Shown here: positions 21,060 through 30,885 of the stretch, one piece after another | Numbering within the stretch: position 1 is the first letter of the stretch | Layout: each line of letters opens with the position of its first letter | Source: Prostheceraeus crozeri | Taxonomy: Eukaryota > Platyhelminthes > Polycladida > Euryleptidae | Reading direction: 5' to 3' | DNA: 64,000 nucleotides | Assembly: GCA_907163375.1 (NCBI GenBank) | Contig: CAJQUW010008720.1 | Span: 1-64,000, forward strand | Program-made: the position numbers and the translations under genes | The notes under the pieces: generated by a model | What the model was told of the DNA's origin: nothing | The model's database searches: none | Seen by the model: only the letters and a program-made list of their open reading frames with translations

Positions 21060-23448
21060 TGACGGAAACGCGTATCCGCTAAAGATTTTCATCCCTGTTA
21101 TGCGAAGTTGCATGCTCTCTATCAATATCAATTTTTGAAGGCTGTAGTCATGGTATTTAATTTTTAAATTTAAATTCTACAATCATTTGCAAATAAGAAT
21201 GACCAATAAATTCACTATGACTGAGATACTTCTTAGTTGTCTAAACTAATTTAGAGACGCATATGAAGACCAAAGATCTGTTATAGTGCCCGCTACTTTT
21301 GATAAGTGATCCTTAGATAACTTCGTTATAAATTAGTTCTGAGCTGCCAACGACTGTAAGTCGTCGTGCGAGGATTTCATAGAAGACTTAATTGGTTGTA
21401 GTCAAAGTAAAAGCAATTAAATAGACAATTAAAATGTGTGGTACCAAATAGTCACCACAGAATTCTGTTAAATACTGGTTGAATATGTGACAGTGAATTC
21501 ATAGTTTTGGGAGCAAGGGCTGGTTCAACGCGGTATTGAAATCTTATCAATTTAAAATTTTTGAGTGATGAATATGTTTAAAGTGTTTTCAGCAAAATAT
21601 TACTGAATTCCAGTTATTGTATTACACATTACTGTATCAAGTTATTGATTATTATTGAATTCTAGCGAGGTGATGATAATCCAGTCAACCAGTGGCTGTG
21701 ACTGTACACTCCTCCAAACTAAGTAGATACCGGTAGTACATGATTGTCATCCATATATTGTGACACAAATTACATGATGACTTACATGGCACAATCCACA
21801 TACTGAGGACTGGTTCAAAATACATTCACTTTGACAATAAGTAGGAAGTATAAAATAGATATTCAACAAATAGAAGCAGACATAATTATAATAATGTATT
21901 GCATGCAAACACAATTCAAAAAAATATTAAGAATGCAACATAAGTATTTCACAATAGACTCAGTATTATACCCGCGACTGCCGATCAATATCATTTGCCA
22001 CAAAATATCCAGGATTACAAAACATTCGGAAGCTCTGACATATCAGTCGTTATGAAAATTAAACGACTTACTTTTATAACCAGCTAAATCACAAATGAGG
22101 TCCATTTGGTCAACCGTCTAATGTAGCTAGCTTGAGCCCTATTTCTTAATCAGGGGATGAGACCATTTGGATTCATGCAGCCTCATCTAAAAAAAGCAAG
22201 TATCCACCTACTATTCGTCTCAAACATGCTGTATAAACCGAGTACAGTGGCGCGCTGCTTTCTGAATTATTTTGAGTCATGACCGCAGAATGTGCGCATT
22301 AAAATTCGGTTCAGTGGTTGAGAAAATAAGGTTTCATTTCAAGACCTCATGTGTTGGTTCATTTTATAGTATATTATAATATCATGTTTTTCAATTTCAT
22401 TAATTCATGATTTTAGCATGACACTTAAAAAATTGCAGAAATCTTACTAATTTCCAATTTATAATGTTACCCTCTATCAATTGGCCTACTTAGTTTCCTT
22501 GCCTGATACTACCTGAAACCTTGATGCTGTAAACCTAGTACGCACTACATCTACCGGATGAACAAGGAGTAAAACATAAGCTGTTTTTGAATTCCTACCC
22601 AGTCTAAAACAGCCGTGTTACATTCTCCAATATCTATTCCCGAATGAAACCCGGGTCAGAGTGAGAAAAAGAAATGGAACCCTCAATTGAAGCACAGTAT
22701 AAAAATGATCACGCTGAAAATGATGCGACGCTTGAACTTTCCTACTGAATTTCAGAAAAATATTCATTGTTTTTAAATCAAAAACTTTAGCACCGGTAGG
22801 TCTAGAAAAAATGTTAAATTTTTATTCAATCTCAAGCACATTATTTCAAAAAGGAGACCATGTAGGTGTACGCTTACAGCTAAAATACAATTTAACTCAC
22901 ACTTCATGGAATAATAACTTGGCTTGTAGCATGAGTGATCGTCTTACCTTCTTTTCCGAGGCCTCCAGCACGTAAACTTGAGAGAATCGGCAGAAATTGA
23001 GTCACACAGGTATTCGATTCACACATCTTCTACCATACTTCCTTTAGTTCGAAGAAGATTCACGAAATCATAGTTTGCCATTGTAAAGAATCAGCATGAA
23101 AAGTCGTTGGCACATCCAGTGAAAGCTTTACAATTCACAGCCCTTCTGTTCGAGTGAGGAGCGCACATCGAAACGAGCGCAGCAGTATGGCCATAGACAG
23201 TAAGGTCACGCATTTTTAAAAGAAACGCAAAGTAAGTCAATGCGCGCGAAAGACGGCGGGCGAGGACACGCGCACACTATGCGTGAGTCACTCTATAAAG
23301 CAATGATCCTACGTGTAAGGCAAGATTGATGTTGTTATGACGTCATTCGATCGTATTATACAGAAGTCCTCGACTGAAGACATGCAAGGAAGAAACAAAC
23401 GCTCATATTAATGTAGACCTGCAATTATTAATGAAGTATGGGAAATAT
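21060..23448. other. No gene seen
   Basis: No frame or element was recognised. The part from about 23,160 to 23,300 is locally richer in CG and CGCG words (for example ATGCGCGCGAAAGACGGCGG), unlike its neighbours. I cannot tie this to a promoter. Confidence 0.4.
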
Positions 23449-24225
23449 CCCTGTGGGAACGCATCTTGCTAATATCAACAGATTATCTGGCGAGGTAGCG
23501 ATTTTGTGGATAATTTTTTTGAAGGTTCATTTTCGTGTAAAAACTATCTCCGCATGTGAAAATGGTCATCATTTATCCAAAAACATGTGTAAAATTAAAA
23601 AACGACAGGTGGCGAAAAAGTTGCTATAATTAGTTGGTAGATATTTGTTTACTAATGCGAGCTGATTTTTCGCCAACCGGCGAAATCGTGGATATTGTAG
23701 CAACTAATTAGTGGTAAGTAGTAATGTTCGTATATTACCTTCACATGAAAATATATTGTATACTCAGTCTGATCTGATAAAAAGGGATCTTTTTTAATTC
23801 ACGAAGGCTTAAACTAAAAAAAGCATTTATCTTCCATAAATGTTGCAGTAAATACTATGATATTATTCAAATATTTGTCATTGTTGTAAATTATTGAATG
23901 TCAAGAGATGTTATGAAAATTGATATAAGCGGATTCTCTATATTCTCATCATTATCAAAGAATGATAGTCTGCACTTATTTCTTAGATGGATTAGCCATA
24001 TGTGGGGGATACTGAGGAGGTGAGGGAGAAAATAGAGCCTCGGCTGTAGAGGCGGATTACTTAAGAAAATAAGAGAGAAAGTCAAAAGTAAAAGGTGACA
24101 TACAGAGCGCGAATTGTCGCCGGCGAACTTCGCCAGCGAATATCCCGCAAATATGACTGAACTATGTAGCATGATATTCTGCAGCTGACATTCGCCAGTT
24201 TTTCGCAAGATTCGTTCCCACAGGG
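23449..24225. mobile_element. 777-bp element with terminal inverted repeats (MITE-like)
   Basis: The left end CCCTGTGGGAACGCATCTTG and the right end, on the other strand, CCCTGTGGGAACGAATCTTG match at 19 of 20 positions. An AT dinucleotide adjoins both ends, but no longer target duplication is clear, so the superfamily is open. The interior has many GGCGAA/TTCGCC words (for example CGCCAACCGGCGAAATC near 23,674) and no transposase frame. Confidence 0.75.
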
Positions 24226-24758
24226 ATGGGTGCTGCTATTGTGCTTGTCTGTGAAATCAAACTGCATGTTCATCGACTTCGCTAGTGCAAGTTACACTGT
24301 TCAAGTTCTATTCCATTGTTCACGTGTTTGTCTTAGAGATTCGGTTCCGTTTTGACACTAGCTGCTGGCTAGTGATAAAAAGTTGTGACTTTTCAATCAT
24401 TTGACGTAAACATTGTTATCATGTAGCTAAACAGATGATTTCAGAAGTCCGCTTACTGCACTGTTTAATGCTAACAATTACATAAGTATGCAGGAATATT
24501 CTTGTTACATCGACAAATTAATTCATAAATATTTGTAAAATGTTTCAGATATGAACATTTAGGTGATTATGATAATATTTTTCAAATAATAGTCAAAGAT
24601 GTATCAAAAATTATTAAAAAATATCAAATATGCAGTATTTGATTGTTTTATAAAACAATTATCTAATATTTGTAAAATTTGTCACCATCAGTCAGATATT
24701 AGATAAATTATCTTGGTTTTTTCAACCCGGGAATACTGTAAGAATTGAAAAGAATAAT
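24226..24758. other. No gene seen
   Basis: AT-rich, with no supported frame or element. Confidence 0.45.
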
Positions 24759-25140
24759 CTTTATTTTATGAATGCGAATTTATCATGAATGTTCAACCGG
24801 GATTTATGCATGAATCATCAATGCAAGTTTTTAAGATATTATAATTGCGTATTTTTGGTTCAATAATGATAATCGATGTATTTTGACAATGCATATAAGC
24901 TTTCCAATCATTAAACATGCTTACCAACAATGATTTTCAATTTTGAATGATCTTTATTTTATCAATGCGAATTTATCATCAATGTTCAACCGAGGTTTAT
25001 GCATGAATCATCAATGCAAGTTTTTGAGATATTGTAATTGCGTATTTTTGGTTCAATAATGATAATCGATGTATTTTGACAATGCATATAAGCTTTCCAA
25101 TCATTAAACATGCTTAACAACAATGATTTTTAATTTTTAA
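24759..25140. repeat. 193-bp tandem duplication
   Basis: Two copies of a unit starting CTTTATTTTATSAATGCGAA (24759 and 24952) and ending near AAACATGCTTA lie head to tail with only a few differences. The low divergence implies a fairly recent duplication. Sequence after the second copy (CCATGGATTTATTGG ... GTGTCCATGG) is a loose inverted repeat. Confidence 0.9.
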
Positions 25141-25810
25141 TTTTCCATGGATTTATTGGAATCATCGATCATGGATTCTGTGTCCATGGCTGGGCTACTA
25201 GGGTTTAGAACGCCAGAAATTTCGTAATTTCCTGTTTTATTTCTTCCAAAGTCTCCACGTATGTTCTTACACATATAATTGCGAATTCTCTGTTCTCCAT
25301 AGAAAAGTGATTCACATGCATGTGAATATACATATAGCGCGCATTTTGTGATTGCTTGAAGATCCTGCATTTCAGAGTGCTGACAGCTTGGCAGGAACGT
25401 AATTTTTGAGAGTAGTAACTTCGAGACTGTAAAATTAAACGCAAGCTGATGCTAAAAGCAAGTGGAAACTATATATAAACTTCTTGTTTTATGAACGCAA
25501 CGCAAGTATAATTTTTCTGGGCAAAGATATTTAATAATATACTTCTGATTTGTTTCCGGGTGTATGGCGAAGGCCTCGCAGCACGGAGATTTCTTCAGAC
25601 AGAGAGGAAGTGAAATAAAACACAGTCCGCTCCATTCTTATTACAAGCGGTGAAACTCTGAAATTTAGGTAGGCCGACATGGCTTTAAGACTTCATTCCA
25701 GACTTTGTTTCCTCTTTTAGTCTAACTGTTGCACACTCGGAAAGAATTGATAGCAAATAGACAAATTAAATTAATTACATCCGTGTCATTATTGAGTTAA
25801 AACTTTGAAT

Positions 25811-26034
25811 CAGGGATGCGGAGTCCTTTTGATAGGACTGACTCCGGGTGGCAAGATAGCCTATATAGTTTTTTGAAAATAGCGCTAGCAACCTATCATA
25901 GATCATTATAGGCTTACTTGAACCTTTTTTATTGATTATTGCTGTATCCTCGACTGGCTCCTCGCATCCTTTGCATTATATTTAGGGTAGTTATGGGTCG
26001 GAGTCCGATCATTTGATAGGACTCCGCATCTTTG
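25811..26034. mobile_element. 224-bp hAT-type MITE
   Basis: Ends CAGGGATGCGGAGTCC (left) and CAAAGATGCGGAGTCC (right, other strand) are inverted repeats. The flanks carry a perfect 8-bp duplication, CTTTGAAT, at 25803-25810 and 26035-26042. A second inverted pair (TTTTGATAGGACTGACTCCG against ATTTGATAGGACTCCG) extends the stem. It is too short to encode a transposase. Confidence 0.9.
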
Positions 26035-26042
26035 CTTTGAAT

Positions 26043-27628
26043 GCACAGCATTTTGCTGAATCAGGTTAATGGCTTTTCTTGAGAGAACGTAGCTTGTGTA
26101 CAGGCCTTATACTCTTGCTGACATAACTAGAACAAAATTTCCAAAAATCCACGACTAATTTTTCGTTCTCACCATCAGATGTAAATTCAGCACCATGAAT
26201 GTGTGGGGCGTAGCACAATTTTGAAGAGATCTTTTGTGGCCTTTTCAGGAGAATCACCAACGCAATCTTAACTTCACCAGCCACTTCAAATTTTTCACAC
26301 AATTTATATTTGTCAGGCTAAATTGCGCTTAGACCGTTTTCTTTTGCAATTACTTTTTTTTCCTCGAATGCGATGATAAACATCGACACGTGATAAGTTC
26401 GATTCTGCGGATGAACAAAAACTATATAGCTCTAAAATTCTACAAGATACGCAGGCCTATGCAGGGATCGCAATTTACCCAAGACGGAAAATCGGGAAAC
26501 TGGGGTTTGAATGCATAAATTTGAAATATTTGCATTAGACTAATTTCGCAGAAAAACTTGTTGCACCGAGAACCAACTATGTTAGTCAAAATGTTCGCAG
26601 TGAAAAACAATTGCTTGTTCAAAATCCAGTTTATTCTATTTTGAGAAAACCAACTTTTCTCCCTCTCTTAACTTCTTTGTGACAAGTTGCATATTCACAA
26701 ACCTCTACAATAAATTATCACGCGTTAATGGAAGCACACTGTATCATGAAATAACGCGAATTCCCAACAATCACCGACAATCCATTCCTCAAAATATTAA
26801 CAATATTTACAAATTCAACAAAATGATAGTCTCAGTACATTATGTGTACTCCTCCAACAAAATTGTTCAAATTTGATTGCTAGAGGCAAATCGGCAATCA
26901 TTTCAGAAGACGGTCAGGTTAGCACAAGCAAAGACACTCATATACAAAAATCACAGGATATATAATTTTCTAATCATCAAAAATAGACGTCACAGCCGAG
27001 AACAAATGAATGGTCAAATTACCACAAATGAATACAAAATTTCCTTAATGAAAATATTGGCTGATGAACTGAATGGGACATTGAAGACAAATAGAAGTGA
27101 TTGACTTAAATGTTATTGTGTTTTTTCTTACTGCTTCAAAATATTAATAAATATTTCACATCTATCATCTCAGTGCATACGACTAAATCCGAGCACATTG
27201 ACAATTAACTGAACAAAACCAGAACCTCGTATTACATGTATATACCTATCTGGACGTGCACTAAACTATTGTATGTTTTGCAGAATATATCTGACAACGA
27301 AAGAGCCCCAATGCACAAAAAGCTGTCTATGACTATTAGTTTACATGTCGACTGAGGCTTTCTGTCAGTACGTGTCTTAAGAGCCTGAAATTCACCCGCA
27401 CAATTTCTCAGATAATCTTTTCTCTTAAATGTGGAAGTTGCATATATTCTTCATACATACTTGCATGTATTTTTACATGCTTACATAAGGTGGGTCAGGA
27501 GCTTTGATTGTGGTAGATTACAAATTCGCTGAAAGACATGGAAAATGTGCAGAATCGTCTTCTGCAAATCGGCCTTCAAATGGCACGAGATAAATATTAC
27601 AATTCAGATAATGAATACTTCACAGTCA
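26043..27628. other. No gene seen; 3' flank and probable 3' UTR of the PCF11-like gene
   Basis: The minus-strand stop codon of the host gene is at 27629-27631, so the left-lying sequence should hold its 3' UTR. The only plain AATAAA I noticed on the minus strand is near 26,630, about 1 kb downstream. A nearer variant signal may be used. No other gene was recognised. Confidence 0.4.
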
Positions 27629-28084
27629 TCAAGATGCCCAAATCGGTTCATCTTTGACAGGGGTGGCAGGTTCATCAATTTCATCACACACTGGAGTATT
27701 AGGGCTAGAATCGTTAGACTGAATCGTGGATTCCACAGTTTCATCTTGCACAGGAGTCTGGGGCCCTACATTAGTCGTTGAATCGATATTCGATTTTAAC
27801 GATGCAGCAGTGTCATTTTCATGAGGAAACTGATTTTCATCAGTTAAAGGAGTACTAGGTCCGCATTGACCTTCTTCGTCTTGTAATGGCGTTTCCGGCG
27901 ACATTGGCTCACCTTTCGGCTCAAGTTTCATCATGGGTGGAGCAGCTTCCGATTGATCCATAGGTTCAGAGTGTAGAATATCCTTTTCTATGTGGTCATC
28001 ATCACACCCTTTCATGTCGTCTCCGACTTCTTCATTCGCAGGCAGTTCCTCCTCTTCCGGCTGGTCACCTGTATTTACTATCAC
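27629..28084 (-). CDS. PCF11: PCF11-like last exon: acidic tail with TP-x-x-DE repeats
   Basis: It starts after TTTTAG in phase 0 (VIVNTGDQPEEEELPANEEV), encodes 151 residues and ends PVKDEPIWAS-stop. It is acidic and carries five spaced motifs of the pattern xPxTP[LV]xDE: SPETPLQDE, GPSTPLTDE, GPQTPVQDE, SPNTPVCDE and EPATPVKDE. As I recall it, vertebrate Pcf11 also ends in an acidic tail with TP motifs but without such a regular series. The TP sites suit proline-directed kinases; that is inference. Confidence 0.8.
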   Translation of the reverse strand: MIVNTGDQPEEEELPANEEVGDDMKGCDDDHIEKDILHSEPMDQSEAAPPMMKLEPKGEPMSPETPLQDEEGQCGPSTPLTDENQFPHENDTAASLKSNIDSTTNVGPQTPVQDETVESTIQSNDSSPNTPVCDEIDEPATPVKDEPIWAS

Positions 28085-29049
28085 CTAAAATTGAAAGAAA
28101 TCCGCTTACTATCAACATTGACACAAGATGGCAGTGTTGTTTCAGAGGATCACTATTTAAATGAAGTGCAGCGATTATTAGACACTCAAATGACTTAACT
28201 AGAGCGACCAACTGCGCTATATTAATAATTTGCCAAATACTTCTTTAGGCAATGATTGATTCTGTCAAATGTACTAAAATTTGTCTTCATTCATCTATAT
28301 ATTCCCGATGGAATCATAACCACGAAATATTGAAAATATATTTTCATCTTCAATACCAGCAAGGCTTATCTAGGTCTATCCTTGCCGACTCGTAGATAAT
28401 GCCATGCTTCATGAGAAGTAATCAATAAAGATATACTCAGTCCCAATTTCGTTCGCCACTGACAGATTTACGCAACTAAAAAATTGCGCAATCTCTTGGA
28501 CCCTCTTTTGCAGAATATAAGTGATTTTCACCAGACCGACCGAGATGAATCCAATAAACAGCCGATTTTGTTGAATTAACAGAATCACATGTGCAGCAAT
28601 AACTTATTCACCATTGTCATCATTAATTTGTGCTACTACATGCATTTTCTTTTTTAATACATAACATACTCCTTCAAAGTAGTGCCATCTTTCGTAAGAT
28701 TGATCAATCACCATTCAAATGATATTACCTCCTATACTGTTACATCACCCAACTTAATATCTCATTGACTTTATAATGTACTCTTGCAATAATGCTCTCC
28801 GTATGAATAAATTCATCATTCAAATTATACCGAACATCTTAATCCACTCAAAAGTCCATACAAGCAAGCTGCCTCGAAAATGTGAAATTGGTTTGATCTT
28901 TAATCCATCGACGTTAGGAAATTTTGACTAATGTCTTTCTGGAAAATTTTCATCAAAACAGAATCTAATGAATGTAAAACTTATTTAAATCTACCGGTTT
29001 ATTTCGCTAATTCTATTCAAAAACACGAGTTCTTCATCATCATCCGTTT
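28085..29049. other. Intron sequence, nothing recognised
   Basis: First part of the last intron of the PCF11-like gene, AT-rich. No exon or element is supported. Confidence 0.5.
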
Positions 29050-30090
29050 TACGTCCGCTATTCCGTCGTCGGCTGGGTTGGACGATTGCCTCTGATGGTA
29101 GTTCTCCATCTGGCGCGATCCTTTGCATCTTCTTCGCAGAAGCCCATTATCCTACAGTCTGCTGGAACTGTCTCCTCCCATGTGATTCCAGGTCGTCCTC
29201 TGGGGGTCCGCCCTGGCACTTCTGACTTCCACATCTTCACCTTATCATCTGTGTTCCTCACTACATGACCGTTCCACCTCAAACGCCTTCTCATCGCTTC
29301 CTCCATTCAAACTAGGCCCAGTCTTCGTAGGAGGTCGTCGCTGGGTATTCTCTCTCTAGACACACCACAAAGCCACTTGACCATTCTTCTTCCGGCTCTG
29401 ATCATCTTCATTTTGTCTTCTGTCTTCATGGCCCACGTTTCACTACCATACAGCATGCTGTTCCATACACACACGTAGTACACTTGCCCCTTCATCCAAG
29501 GAGGTGCCGCCCGTGATGTCAGGAAAGGCAACAGCTCGTGGAATCGCTTCAAACCACAACGTATCCGTGTAGATGCAGCTGCATCCGCTCCACCACCACC
29601 ATCCAACATGTCACCAAGGTAGCAAAATTTGTTCAATGTAGTGCAGACCTGTTACCTCCACTTCTTTTCCGTCACCCATCTTCGTTACTGATAGCATGTC
29701 ACCCCTACATCGCTAGCATGCAAACCCATGAGTAGATACTGCTGTTATGTTTCCTCTCACACCACTACATCTCGTGTGCATCCATCTACCGCAGTTCATG
29801 CATCTTATAGAGACTGCACCGACTCCTTTGCCACACAAACCATATGGATACATTCCAGAATCCAGTCTTATCTGAGCTACCTGCTCTATCATTCGTTCAA
29901 TCATCATCGTATTATCGCACTTCACCTTCAAACTTTTCGCCTCCAAACATGTCCTCCATACCTCAACTTTACCCGTTAGTTCCTCCGCGCTGCTTTCCGT
30001 AACCACCAAATCGTCGGCAAAGAGACCTTCCCTTGGCAAGCCTTCTCTAGCCTCAGATGAGACCATGTTTATAAGAGTTGGCACAAGAAA
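29050..30090 (-). mobile_element. 5'-truncated LINE (RTE/CR1-like), C-terminal region
   Basis: Minus-strand pieces read in order: GLPREGLFADDLVVTESSAEE (the reverse transcriptase F/YADD box, about 30,030), a Cys-rich segment YGLCGKGVGAVSIRCMNCGR...HTRC, FCYLGDMLDGGGGADAAAST, WNSMLYGSETWAMK and GRTPRGRPGITWEE, ending PTQPTTE at 29058. These are typical of the C-terminal half of invertebrate LINE ORF2. At least two frame changes or stops separate the pieces. The 3' end runs into GATGATGATGAAG, a short microsatellite tail as in RTE-type elements. Everything upstream of the YADD box is missing. It lies in sense orientation in an intron of the host gene. Confidence 0.8.
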
Positions 30091-30881
30091 TCACTAGAGT
30101 TTAATGACAATTTGTGAATCACTGCAAATGGAATATGAGGGTCCGCATGATCACTTGTGAAGATATTCTACACTTTACTTTGATAAATTGCATTCAAATG
30201 AATTGAAAAGCAAATTTATTTATTATAAGTGACGTAGATAGTAATTGCTTATCAGCAGATTATCCAGCTGCGAAAATATCATAGATATAATTATACACAT
30301 CATAGATACTTTTCTAATGTAAAGGGAGCACATCGTGATGTTTCAACATGATAATGATAACTTTCCACACACAAATGAAGTAGAAATAAGGCGAATTAAT
30401 AGATTAATAATAATGAGTTGGCTTTAATCGGAAACTTCATGTGAAAAACGGATTAATAGTTTTTATAAAATTGAGAAAAAAACCTACTTCCATGTTCACG
30501 GTCACTTGTTTAATTATAATTTTATCCACAGACTATGGATCGAGCTGTTTGATAAATCAATGTGAGACGCGTGAAGAATTCAGCATTAAAAGTTCGATGG
30601 TAGGGTCAATTACAAAAATGAATGCAACATTTTTATCAAAACTGAATGAATTGGTAAATGGCTTAGTTTAGTGAAACATTGGGCTAATATGCGATCTTTG
30701 AAGGATTTTATTCAATAATTTGAGCATTGTGCTATGATCGCACGATCGATCTGATAATGCTGTGACTCACAATTTTTACTCCGTTTATCTAACTGCTATA
30801 TCAGTTCATGCAATTTAATACCTGTTCTTAACATAAATGTCCCATAGTTGCAATTTTGCTTCTTTAACTTCCGGACGAATA
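30091..30881. other. Intron sequence, nothing recognised
   Basis: AT-rich sequence between the LINE fragment and the piggyBac element, with no supported frame. Confidence 0.5.
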
Positions 30882-30885
30882 TTAA

